From Liquorilactobacillus ghanensis DSM 18630 (GTDB taxonomy: Bacteria > Bacillota > Bacilli > Lactobacillales > Lactobacillaceae), in contig NZ_AZGB01000030.1 in NCBI RefSeq assembly GCF_001435235.1, forward strand, positions 62,001-126,000: a stretch of DNA of 64,000 nt, in the 5' to 3' direction. Position numbers and translations under genes: made by a program. Positions 16,461-24,921 of this stretch are shown one piece after another. Each line of letters begins with the position of its first letter. The first letter of the stretch is position 1. The notes below the pieces were generated by a model. The model saw only the letters and a program-made list of their open reading frames with translations, had not been told where the DNA came from and ran no database searches.

Positions 16461-17432
16461 ATGAAAGATTACTGTATTTTAACAATTAATCCCGGTTCAA
16501 CATCAACCAAGTTAGCAATTTTTGATAAATTAAAATGTGTTGCTACAGAAACGATTCAGCATTCAGCTGCTGAATTAGCAGATTTTACGTCAATTAAAGC
16601 TCAGTTTCCGTATCGTTTAAAGCTGGTTGAAGCTTTTTTAAAACATCCGGCGAATTTAGGTCCGGCACTAGCAAAATTTTTGGCCGATCAAGCTGGAATT
16701 CCAGCTTTTATTGTTAATGGTCCATCAATGGATGAGTTTCAGGACTTAGCTCGGTTAACAGGGAAAAAAGGAGTTTTTCGCCAAAGTCGATTGCATGCTT
16801 TGAATTTAAAAGAAACAGGCTATCAGTTTGCCAAAGATCACGATCTCAATTATCATCAACTGAATTTAATTATTTGTCACTTAGGGGGCGGTGTCAGTGT
16901 AAGTGCGCATAGAAATGGCAGAATAATTGATGGAAATGATATTGCGGCTGGCGATGGCCCAATGGCACCAACTCGCACAGGCTCTTTATCAGTCGAGTCA
17001 GTTGTAAACTTGGCTTTTTCAGGTAAATATTCAAAAAAAGATTTGTTTGACTTAAATTATAAAACAGGCGGTTTTGTGGATCTTTTTGGAACTTCGGATG
17101 TCAGAGAAATTTTAGCCAAAGTTAAACTTGGGGATAGTAAAGCAATCTTATACTGGCGTGGTTTTATTTATCAAATTGCCAAAGAAATTGGAGCCATGTA
17201 CAGCATTTTGCATGGTAAAGTTGATGCAATTTTGATTACTGGAGGAATTGCACACAGTCAAGAAATAGTAACTGGTTTAAAAGATTACTGTAGTTCTTTT
17301 GCACCAATATATGTTTATCCTGGCGAAGCAGAAATGAAAGCAATGGAAATGGGAGCAATCCGCGTTTTGGAACAAGTTGAAAAAGTTAAGCATTATACAG
17401 GACGACCAGTTTGGAGTAAATTTGAATTTTAA
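16461..17432 (+). CDS. buk: Butyrate-kinase-like ASKHA acyl kinase with internal deletion
   Basis: 323 residues; recalled Buk proteins have about 355-375. Family features are NPGSTSTK (10-17), RLHALNLKETGY near 115, HLGGGVSVSAHRNGRIIDGNDIAAGDGP near 140 (quoted by its ends HLGGG and GDGP in function), GTSDVREIL, LITGGIAHSQ and YPGEAEMKAMEMGA. The stretch between the first domain and HPANLGPALAKFLA is about 40 residues shorter than in known Buk, and the VVGRGGLLKP segment, which holds a conserved substrate-side Arg, is missing. Reading frame is kept. It would make acyl phosphate from an acid and ATP, or the reverse with ATP gain, together with the Ptb-like enzyme. Activity is doubtful because of the deletion. 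Confidence 0.82.
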   Translation: MKDYCILTINPGSTSTKLAIFDKLKCVATETIQHSAAELADFTSIKAQFPYRLKLVEAFLKHPANLGPALAKFLADQAGIPAFIVNGPSMDEFQDLARLTGKKGVFRQSRLHALNLKETGYQFAKDHDLNYHQLNLIICHLGGGVSVSAHRNGRIIDGNDIAAGDGPMAPTRTGSLSVESVVNLAFSGKYSKKDLFDLNYKTGGFVDLFGTSDVREILAKVKLGDSKAILYWRGFIYQIAKEIGAMYSILHGKVDAILITGGIAHSQEIVTGLKDYCSSFAPIYVYPGEAEMKAMEMGAIRVLEQVEKVKHYTGRPVWSKFEF

Positions 17433-17451
17433 ATCAAATCAAGTAATCGAA

Positions 17452-17491
17452 AGGGACAGAGATAAAATGAAAATTTTGTCTAGTCCTTTTT
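17452..17491 (+). terminator. Intrinsic terminator closing the ACP-buk operon
   Basis: GGACAGA pairs with TCTAGTCC and an inner AAAAT/ATTTT helix, followed by a T-run at 17486-17491. It separates the buk-like gene from sbcD. Confidence 0.75.
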
Positions 17492-17613
17492 ATGTTGGCC
17501 AATAAATTTGTCCGGTTCTTTGGACTTAAGAATTAATGATTAGATAGACGTGGTATATTATTGGAAGAGGATATTATCGAAAATAAATGATAATCAAAAT
17601 GGAGGTTTTGTTA

Positions 17614-18744
17614 ATGCGTTTTTTGCAAACGGCTGATTGGCATTTAGGTCGTAAACTGCATGGTTTTGATTTGCAGGCCGAGCAGCAAGCAGCTTTTGAA
17701 CAAATTGAACAAATTGCTTTGACTGAAAAAGTTGATGGAATTATTTTAGCTGGGGATATTTACGACCGTAGTTTACCGGCAGAACAGACGGTGGACTTGG
17801 CAAACCAGATGCTTCAGCGCTTAAATTTAACCGACCATTTGCCGCTGTATGCAATTGCTGGGAATCACGACAGTGCCTCACGACTGGCAACAGGGACACC
17901 GTGGTTTTCCAGCACTGGTTTTTATTTGCATACACAATTGGCTGAGGCTTTCCGACCGATTGAACTGCCGGACGTTCAATTATTTTTACTGCCGTATTTT
18001 GAACCGTTTGCGGCCCAGCAATATTTTAAGGATGATTCATTGCAGCATTTGGATCAGGCAATGGCAGCTGTGATCAAAAAAATGAAACAGCAGTTTGCGC
18101 CTAACAAAAAACATTTGCTGGTGGGACATTTTTTTGCAGCAGGGTCAACACAGACTGCATCGGAAACGCAACTGACAGTTGGTGGTTTGGCGGCTGTGCC
18201 AACCGATTTATTAGCCGATTTTGATTATGTTGCTTTAGGTCATTTACATAATAGGAATGCTTTGCAAGCTGAAAAGATTCGTTATAGTGGATCGCTTTTG
18301 AAATTTTCTTTGAGTGAAGTGCAACAAAAAAAGGGTGTTTTACTGCTCGACACTGACACACTGCAACCGGAGTTTCGTGAGATTAAACCATTACACGATT
18401 TACACGAATTAACTACTGAATTTACTGAGTTGCTTGATCCAAAATTTTATCGTCAGCAGCCACGAGCCGACTTTTTTGGGATTACCTTAACGGACCAAAA
18501 ACCAATTCCCAATGTGTTAGCACGGTTGCGTGAAATTTACCCTAAGATCGTTGCTTTACAACGGACGGCAGATTATGGCACGTTGTTTGATGATCAGCAG
18601 CAGTCACAGCAGTTTTTACAGCGTGATCCGTTGCTGATCTTGCAAGATTTCTATCAGCAAGTGGCTAATGAGGAACTTTCACGATCGCAGCTTTCATGGG
18701 CTAAAAAAGCGCTGCAAACTGTCCGAGAGGAGTCAAAAGCATGA
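17614..18744 (+). CDS. sbcD: Nuclease SbcCD subunit D
   Basis: 376 residues from ATG 17614, preceded by GGAGG; ATG 17587 is upstream of that site. Mre11-type calcineurin-like phosphoesterase motifs occur in order: ADWHLGRKL (7-15), GDIYDR, GNHDSASR, VGHFFAAG and LGHLHNR, which bind two Mn2+ ions. The C-terminal cap domain follows. With SbcC it forms an ATP-dependent double-strand exonuclease and single-strand endonuclease that opens DNA hairpins and processes blocked ends. It overlaps sbcC by 4 bp (ATGA). Confidence 0.97.
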   Translation: MRFLQTADWHLGRKLHGFDLQAEQQAAFEQIEQIALTEKVDGIILAGDIYDRSLPAEQTVDLANQMLQRLNLTDHLPLYAIAGNHDSASRLATGTPWFSSTGFYLHTQLAEAFRPIELPDVQLFLLPYFEPFAAQQYFKDDSLQHLDQAMAAVIKKMKQQFAPNKKHLLVGHFFAAGSTQTASETQLTVGGLAAVPTDLLADFDYVALGHLHNRNALQAEKIRYSGSLLKFSLSEVQQKKGVLLLDTDTLQPEFREIKPLHDLHELTTEFTELLDPKFYRQQPRADFFGITLTDQKPIPNVLARLREIYPKIVALQRTADYGTLFDDQQQSQQFLQRDPLLILQDFYQQVANEELSRSQLSWAKKALQTVREESKA

Positions 18745-21700
18745 AACCGCTCAAATTAACTTTAACCAATTTTGGCCCATATGTTGCTCAAACCTTTGAT
18801 TTTGAGCGTTTACGGCAAGTACCATTGTTCCTGATCACCGGTAAAACTGGCAGTGGCAAAACGACAATTTTTGATGGGCTGACGTTTGCGCTATATGGTG
18901 AAACAGCCAGTGAAGATCGTTCGGCTGCCAGTTTGCGTTCGGATTTTGCTGATCCACAATCGGCAACAACAGTCACACTGGAGTTTGAACATCAAGATCG
19001 CCGTTATCGAATTTATCGGGCACCAAAACAAACTTTGGCTAAAAAACGTAGCCATGGTTTGCGTGAAATGGCTGCTGTTGCTAAACTTGAAATCTTTGCT
19101 GGGGATGAAAAGCAGGCTGAAATTACTAAAGTCAGGGATGTCAATCTTAAGATTGCGGAAATCCTGCAATTAAATCGTCAGCAGTTTGTTCAAATTGTTC
19201 TTTTGCCGCAAGGAGATTTTCGCCGTTTCTTAATGTCTGATAGTAATGAGAAAGAAGCAATTCTGCGTAAAATTTTCCAAACACAGCTTTATCAGCGCTG
19301 GGGAGAAACTTTGCATGATTACTGGAAAACGCAGCAAAAAGAAATTACTCAGCAGCAAACTGCAATTGAGCAGGCCTTTAAACGGGTCAATTGGAAACCT
19401 GATTCAGCAGCTTTGGAAAATGAGTTGCCAACCGCTGATCAACTGAAATTATTAAAAGCCCAACAAACCGCTGATCAGGCTGATTTGCAGCAGCTTGAAA
19501 TGGAAAAGCAACAAGCAACAACTAAGGTTCAAGTGCAGCAAAATAAATTAACGGCTGGTCAGAAATTAAATCAGCAATTTGTTGAATTTCAGCAACAACA
19601 GCAGAAATTGGTTGATTTAAAACAGCAACAAACAGCAATGGAGCAACAAGCCGCACAAATTAAATTGTTAGAATGGGCCCAACAGCAACAGCCGCTTTTC
19701 TCGCGTGAACAGGAATTAATTCAACGCCGGCAAGCAGCTGAACAAAAATTAAAAGCAGCTCGTTTACAGCAAAATAAATGGCAACAAGAATTTGAACAGT
19801 TACAGCAGCAAGCAGCAGACTTAACTGACCAACAGCCGTTGCAAAAACAGCGGGAAAAAGAACAGATCTTATTAAGTGAGCAAAAGGATCAATTTGAAAA
19901 AGCAGCGAAAACCCAGCAACAGCTGCAAGCAAAAACGCATCACGTTCAGCAGCTGACGGCAGAAATCCAAACCCAGCAGGCAGTTTTGGCAAAATTGACC
20001 GAAAAACTGACACAAATTGATCAGCTGCAAGAAACTTTACCAGAATTACTACAGCAGCAAAGTCAATTTAAACAGCAAAAATTACAGTTGCAGCAGTTTA
20101 AGGAGCAACTGATTGTTTTGCAAAACCAGCAGCAAACCAATCAAATAGCATCAGTCGATTTAGAGAAATTACAAACCGAACTTGGTGAGGCTAAGCAGCT
20201 GTTAAGCAGTCAACAGACGAATTATCAGCAGTTGCATGATTTGTGGTTGAACAATCAAATTGCTGTACTCGCAGCTCAATTGAGTCCGGAAGCACCATGT
20301 CCCGTTTGCGGCAGCTTGACTCATCCACATCCAGCAGTAGTAACTACCGGTAAACCAATCAGCAAAGCACAATTGAGTGCGGCGGAAAAAAATAAAAATC
20401 AAGCGCAGGCAACAGTTAACAGTTTGACCGCATTAATAACGGAAAAACAGCAGGCGCAGATCAAACAAACAGCCGATCTCAAGCAGGCTGAGCAAGATTT
20501 AATTCAGCAACTGCAGCAGTTGAAATATTTAAGCGAACCGCTCGCCGAATTAACTGAATTAACCAAACTAGTCAAGGAGCAGCTGAATAAATGTACAACA
20601 GCTTTGGCAGATGTGACACAGCAATTGACAGATAAACAACAATTGATCAATGAAAAATCACAATTGAAAAAGCAGCAAACTGATATTCAGCAGAATTTAA
20701 CCGCACTGCAAACAAAATTCCAAACAAAAAATGATCAACAGCAGCGCTTGTCTGCCAGTTTAGCCGAAATTAGACAGGGTTTGCCGGCAGAATTTGCCGA
20801 TTTAGCAGCACTTACAGCTCATTTAACTGATTTGCAGCAAGCAATAGCCGGTTATCAACAAAAAGTTCAGCAAAATCAGCAGCAATCGCAGCAACTGCAG
20901 CAGCACCTTGCCAGTGGGGCCTCGCTGGCTGAACAAACTGAAACAGACTTGACCGCGTTAAACTCGCAATGGCAAAACACTGCTCAGCAGTTGGATGTGT
21001 TATTAAAAGAGCAGTTGCAGACAACGGATCGGCAGCCGTTAGAAAAATTGCTGCAGCAGCTTGATCAATTACCACATTTGCGGCAACAGCAAACCGATTA
21101 CTACCAGCAACTGGCGGCACTAAAGGCCCAAATTGCTGCTCAGCAAAAGTTATTGCAAGATCAACAGCCGCTTGATTTGGAGCAGGCAACACAAACTTTA
21201 CGGCAGTTGCAACAGCAGTTAACAGCGGTCGCCGATCAATATCAGGCACTTTATGATCGTCAGTTATTGAACGGATCTTTATTGACTGAAATTACAAAGG
21301 GACAACAAGCCATTCAGCAGCAACAAACGGCGATTAGCCAACTAGCACAGCTGGTCACGGCTGTTAGTGGTCATAGTGAGGCAAAATTAGGGCTGGAACG
21401 TTATGTTTTACGCCAGCAATTAATAATGATTCTGCAAGCGGCTAACCAGCATTTACAACAATTGAGTTCCGGCCGTTATTGGCTGCGGTTGCATCAAGAA
21501 CGAGGCAATACTTTAGCCAATACTGGTTTGGAAATTGATGTTTATGATGATCATGTTGGACAAGTTCGCAGCGTGCATACCTTGTCTGGTGGTGAAAGTT
21601 TTATCGCTGCTTTGAGCTTGGCGCTGGCTTTAGGTGAAATTATTCAAGAACAAGCCGGCGGTGTCAGCATTGATACTTTGTTCGTTGATGAAGGATTTGG

Positions 21701-21881
21701 TTCGCTGGATCGCGATTCGCTGATTACTGCGTTAGCGGCTTTAGAGAATATTGAAAGCGGCAGCCGCATGATTGGAATTATCAGTCATGTTGAGTTGTTA
21801 CGTGCCCAGATTCCATATCAATTGCAGATAACACAACAAGGACAAGGCCAAAGTCAGGCAAAAATGGTTATTCGTGAGTAG
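18741..21881 (+). CDS. sbcC: Nuclease SbcCD subunit C (Rad50-like ATPase)
   Basis: 1046 residues. The N-terminal ATPase half has Walker A GKTGSGKTT near 34-42 and the Q-loop PQGDFRRF near 158. Two long coiled-coil arms follow, separated by the zinc hook CPVCG at residues 520-524. The C-terminal half has the ABC signature LSGGESFIAAL near 955 and Walker B DTLFVDEGFGSLD near 985. It is the ATP-driven clamp of the SbcCD hairpin nuclease. The coiled coils are extraordinarily rich in glutamine (many runs of three or four Gln, mixed CAG and CAA codons). It overlaps sbcD, so the pair is co-translated. Confidence 0.97.
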   Translation: MKPLKLTLTNFGPYVAQTFDFERLRQVPLFLITGKTGSGKTTIFDGLTFALYGETASEDRSAASLRSDFADPQSATTVTLEFEHQDRRYRIYRAPKQTLAKKRSHGLREMAAVAKLEIFAGDEKQAEITKVRDVNLKIAEILQLNRQQFVQIVLLPQGDFRRFLMSDSNEKEAILRKIFQTQLYQRWGETLHDYWKTQQKEITQQQTAIEQAFKRVNWKPDSAALENELPTADQLKLLKAQQTADQADLQQLEMEKQQATTKVQVQQNKLTAGQKLNQQFVEFQQQQQKLVDLKQQQTAMEQQAAQIKLLEWAQQQQPLFSREQELIQRRQAAEQKLKAARLQQNKWQQEFEQLQQQAADLTDQQPLQKQREKEQILLSEQKDQFEKAAKTQQQLQAKTHHVQQLTAEIQTQQAVLAKLTEKLTQIDQLQETLPELLQQQSQFKQQKLQLQQFKEQLIVLQNQQQTNQIASVDLEKLQTELGEAKQLLSSQQTNYQQLHDLWLNNQIAVLAAQLSPEAPCPVCGSLTHPHPAVVTTGKPISKAQLSAAEKNKNQAQATVNSLTALITEKQQAQIKQTADLKQAEQDLIQQLQQLKYLSEPLAELTELTKLVKEQLNKCTTALADVTQQLTDKQQLINEKSQLKKQQTDIQQNLTALQTKFQTKNDQQQRLSASLAEIRQGLPAEFADLAALTAHLTDLQQAIAGYQQKVQQNQQQSQQLQQHLASGASLAEQTETDLTALNSQWQNTAQQLDVLLKEQLQTTDRQPLEKLLQQLDQLPHLRQQQTDYYQQLAALKAQIAAQQKLLQDQQPLDLEQATQTLRQLQQQLTAVADQYQALYDRQLLNGSLLTEITKGQQAIQQQQTAISQLAQLVTAVSGHSEAKLGLERYVLRQQLIMILQAANQHLQQLSSGRYWLRLHQERGNTLANTGLEIDVYDDHVGQVRSVHTLSGGESFIAALSLALALGEIIQEQAGGVSIDTLFVDEGFGSLDRDSLITALAALENIESGSRMIGIISHVELLRAQIPYQLQITQQGQGQSQAKMVIRE

Positions 21882-21945
21882 AAATAATCCAAGTGAATAA
21901 TTTTCAGTTGTGTGAGTTAGAATTGGAAATTATTTCATTAGTTAC

Positions 21946-21974
21946 TTGACAAAGTATGCTAATTAAATTAGGAT
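21946..21974 (+). promoter_or_regulatory. Promoter of the metNIQ T-box transcript
   Basis: A consensus -35 TTGACA (21946-21951) is followed 17 bp later by TAGGAT (21969-21974). It lies just upstream of the T-box leader. Confidence 0.6.
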
Positions 21975-21993
21975 ATCATTAATAATTAATTAA

Positions 21994-22256
21994 TAGCGAT
22001 GAAAAGATGAGTAGTTAACAAATTCGTGTTCAGCGAGCTCTTATTTTGATGAGAAAGAGTCATGATGTGTTGATGAAGATGGTCTGGAAGCTTAAAAAAT
22101 AACAAGTCAATTAGATTAGTTATCTTTGGGGCCGCCCATTATAGCGGTAAGGTGTAGTTTTTTTGCATCTGATAAAGCTCAAATTATTTTGAGATAAACA
22201 AGGTGGTACCGCGAATTTCGCCCTTGAACTGATTTTCAGTTCAGGGGCTTTTTTTA
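21994..22256 (+). ncRNA. T-box riboswitch leader, probably methionine-specific
   Basis: The T-box core AAGGTGGTACCGCG lies at 22199-22213 (aaggtggtaccgcg around the line break) and pairs its bulge with an uncharged tRNA acceptor end. Upstream are a stem I with the AGCGAGCTC start (about 22032) and a candidate specifier ATG at 22062-22064, and a GC hairpin near 22130-22150 that fits stem III. Downstream, GCCCTTGAACTG pairs with CAGTTCAGGGGC at 22219-22248 followed by seven or more T, a terminator competing with the antiterminator. Uncharged tRNA-Met should let transcription continue into metN. The methionine assignment rests on the ATG and on the downstream genes. Confidence 0.9.
22219..22256 (+). 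terminator. T-box attenuator terminator
   Basis: CCCTTGAACTG and CAGTTCAGGGG form an 11-bp stem (one wobble region) with an ATTTT loop, then a T-run. It is the off-state structure of the methionine T-box. Confidence 0.88.
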
Positions 22257-22303
22257 TTAAAAAATTTAATCAGATAATCAGTTTTAAAAAGGTGGGGCAA
22301 TTG

Positions 22304-23353
22304 ATGACAGTAACCGATAATGTGATTGAACTGAAAGATATCTCAGTGGATTTTCCAACGCAAGACAAGGCAGTTAAAGCTGTTAAGCAAGTTAACTTGA
22401 CGATTAAAAAAGGTGACATTTACGGCATCATCGGCTATTCCGGTGCTGGTAAAAGTACTTTGGTCAGAGTAATAAATTTGTTGCAACAACCAACGACCGG
22501 GCAAGTGATTTTTAATGGGCAGCAATTACAAAAGCTTGCTCCGGTTGAATTACGACAGGCTCGAAAAAAAATTGGGATGATTTTTCAGCACTTTAATTTA
22601 ATGAAATCCCGGACTGTTCTAGGGAATGTTGAATATCCATTGTTAGGGGGAAAAATTTCCAAAAGCGATCGTCGAGCTAAAGCTTTGAACTTGTTAGAAT
22701 TAGTTGGCTTGAAAAATTTAGCAAATTCATATCCGAATAATCTTTCGGGTGGTCAAAAACAGCGTGTAGCAATTGCCCGGGCCTTGGCAAATGATCCGGA
22801 AGTGTTGATTTCCGATGAAGCTACCTCCGCTTTAGATCCCAAAACAACAAAATCGATTTTGAAATTACTCCAGCAAGTTAATCAGCGTCTAGGAATAACA
22901 ATTGTTTTAATCACGCATGAGATGCAGGTCATTTCAAGAATTTGTCATAATGTTGCAGTGATGGATAATGGTGAAATCATTGAACGAGGGGCGGTTGCAG
23001 AAGTATTTACTAAACCCAAGCAACAGTTGACGGCTGATTTTGTTGAGACTGCTATCAACGTTAAAGATGCGCTTGAGAGAATCGGAAATCAAGAAAAATA
23101 TTCAAATGGAAATTTACTGGTTTATTTAAACTTTATTGGACAAACTTCTAAAAAAAGTATAATTTCAAAAATTTCACGCGAATATAATTTGGATGTGAAT
23201 ATTTTATTTGCAAATGTTGATCAAGTTGACGGCAAAGATATTGGATATATGATCGCTGAATTTGTTGGGGAACCAAAAACAGCTAATGAAGCAATTGCTG
23301 AGATGAAAAAAGATGGCATAATTGCTAAGATGATTAATTCAAATAAAGAGTAG
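22304..23353 (+). CDS. metN: Methionine ABC transporter ATP-binding protein MetN
   Basis: 349 residues from ATG 22304, six bases after GGTGGGG; GTG 22292 is within that site. Walker A GYSGAGKST is at 44-52, the ABC signature LSGGQKQR near 148 and Walker B VLISDEATSALDP near 168. The last about 85 residues match the NIL regulatory domain that senses cytoplasmic methionine and inhibits the transporter. First gene of metNIQ, under T-box control. Confidence 0.96.
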   Translation: MTVTDNVIELKDISVDFPTQDKAVKAVKQVNLTIKKGDIYGIIGYSGAGKSTLVRVINLLQQPTTGQVIFNGQQLQKLAPVELRQARKKIGMIFQHFNLMKSRTVLGNVEYPLLGGKISKSDRRAKALNLLELVGLKNLANSYPNNLSGGQKQRVAIARALANDPEVLISDEATSALDPKTTKSILKLLQQVNQRLGITIVLITHEMQVISRICHNVAVMDNGEIIERGAVAEVFTKPKQQLTADFVETAINVKDALERIGNQEKYSNGNLLVYLNFIGQTSKKSIISKISREYNLDVNILFANVDQVDGKDIGYMIAEFVGEPKTANEAIAEMKKDGIIAKMINSNKE

Positions 23354-23361
23354 GTGTCAGT

Positions 23362-24030
23362 ATGAATAATATAATTCCAAATGTTTTACAAATGAAAGGC
23401 CAATTTGTTCAGGCAACTTGGGAAACGTTGTACATGACCTTTGCCTCTGCGATTGTAGCTGCGTTCCTAGGATTGCTTTTAGGAGTAGCATTAATTATTA
23501 CCCAACCGGGTGGAATTTTAGAAGATGGGGTCTTATATTCGATTTTGGATAAAATTACCAATCTGCTACGTTCGATCCCATTTATTATTTTGTTGGCAGT
23601 TATTTCACCGCTGACACAATTTTTGGTAGGAACGACGGTTGGTACAACGGCATCTTTGGTTCCCTTAGTTGTTGGAATTTTCCCATTTTATGCGCGGCAG
23701 GTTCAAAATGCATTGTTGGATGTTGATCGCGGAGTTATTGAAGCTGCTCAATCAATGGGGTCAAGTCCGCTTGAAATTATTTTCCGAGTGTATTTAAAAG
23801 AAGGGCTTCCAGATATTATTCGAGTATCAACTTTGACTATTATTAGTTTAATTGGCTTGACCACGATGGCAGGAGCAATCGGTTCAGGTGGTTTAGGTGA
23901 TGTAGCAATTTCGATTGGTTATGCCCGTTTTGAAAATGATGTCACTATATTTTCAATGATTATTATTTTGATTCTGGTATTTGTTATTCAATTTGTTGGT
24001 GATTATGTAGCAAAAAAATTTGAGCATTAA
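23362..24030 (+). CDS. metI: Methionine ABC transporter permease MetI
   Basis: 222 residues with five predicted membrane helices. The EAA coupling loop is visible as EAAQSMGSSPLEIIF near residue 132, followed by LPDIIRVS. It starts 8 bp after metN with a GTAGGTG site, and it forms the membrane channel that works with MetN and MetQ. Confidence 0.95.
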   Translation: MNNIIPNVLQMKGQFVQATWETLYMTFASAIVAAFLGLLLGVALIITQPGGILEDGVLYSILDKITNLLRSIPFIILLAVISPLTQFLVGTTVGTTASLVPLVVGIFPFYARQVQNALLDVDRGVIEAAQSMGSSPLEIIFRVYLKEGLPDIIRVSTLTIISLIGLTTMAGAIGSGGLGDVAISIGYARFENDVTIFSMIIILILVFVIQFVGDYVAKKFEH

Positions 24031-24053
24031 TTTAACGAAGGGTTGTGTACGTA

Positions 24054-24908
24054 ATGAAAAAAAGTTATTTGTGGATAATTGGGGTTATTGTCGTGGTGGT
24101 TTTAGGTGCTTTGGGATTGCATGCATTAAGCAGTCAAAAAAGTAAAACTTCGACTATTACTGTTGGTTCGATGGGGTCTGATTACGCAATCTGGCAACAT
24201 ATTGCTAAAAGTGAAGATGCTAAAAAACTAGGCTTGAAAATTAAAGTAAAACAAGTAACTGATGGTGTTGCATTAAATAAAGCAACTGCCGAGGGCAATA
24301 TTGATGTTAATGCTTTCCAGTCTTGGACTTATTATTTAGCTTTTAATAAACAAAGTAAAGTTGGCAAATTGGCAGCTCTGGGAACAACTTACATGGAACC
24401 AATGGGAATTTATTCAAAAAAATACAAAAAAGTTTCAGAAATTCCTGATGGGGCAACAATTGCGGTGGCTAATAATCCATCACAACAGGCTCGCGGATTA
24501 ATTTTGCTGAAAAAAGCCGGTTTGATCAAATTGAAAAAGAACTTCAGCTCGGCGTTAGGCTCAATTAATGATATTAAAAGCAATCCGAAAAAGCTAAAAT
24601 TTAAACAAATTGATGATACTACCGGTCCGCGTGTGCTGCATACGGTTGATGCAGTCTTGATTTCAAATACAGTAGCCTTGGAAGGTCATCTGCATGTTTT
24701 AACTGATTCGATTTATCATGAAAATGTGGATCAATCAACTAAAGACAATATAAATATTTTAGCTACTGCGAAAAAAAATAAAAACAATGCTGCTTACAAG
24801 AAACTTGTGACACTATATCATAAGAAGAATATTCAAAATTATATTAAAGATAAATATTATGGAACGAAGGTAAATGTTGCTAAACCACTGTCGTATTTAG
24901 AAAAGTGA
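24054..24908 (+). CDS. metQ: Methionine-binding protein MetQ, membrane-anchored without lipobox
   Basis: 284 residues from ATG 24054; GTG 24045 is only two bases from AAGGG. The NlpA/MetQ family is shown by TVGSMGSDYAIWQHI, VNAFQSWTYYL, MGIYSKKYKKVSEIPDG, ANNPSQQARGL and IDDTTGPRVL. The N-terminus is one hydrophobic helix (residues 5-27) with no Cys, so the usual lipoprotein anchor is absent and the protein is probably held by an uncleaved N-terminal segment. It captures methionine outside the cell for MetNI. Confidence 0.93.
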   Translation: MKKSYLWIIGVIVVVVLGALGLHALSSQKSKTSTITVGSMGSDYAIWQHIAKSEDAKKLGLKIKVKQVTDGVALNKATAEGNIDVNAFQSWTYYLAFNKQSKVGKLAALGTTYMEPMGIYSKKYKKVSEIPDGATIAVANNPSQQARGLILLKKAGLIKLKKNFSSALGSINDIKSNPKKLKFKQIDDTTGPRVLHTVDAVLISNTVALEGHLHVLTDSIYHENVDQSTKDNINILATAKKNKNNAAYKKLVTLYHKKNIQNYIKDKYYGTKVNVAKPLSYLEK

Positions 24909-24921
24909 GGGATTAATCGAT

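Noticed and set aside
20812..21249. 145-codon ORF on the minus strand inside sbcC
   Set aside because: It is the complement of the repetitive Gln codons of sbcC; no ribosome site and low-complexity composition.
19500..21300. CAG-rich tract in sbcC as a microsatellite or CRISPR-like repeat
   Set aside because: Units are irregular and in frame, mixing CAG and CAA; it is protein-level Gln richness, with no spaced identical repeats.
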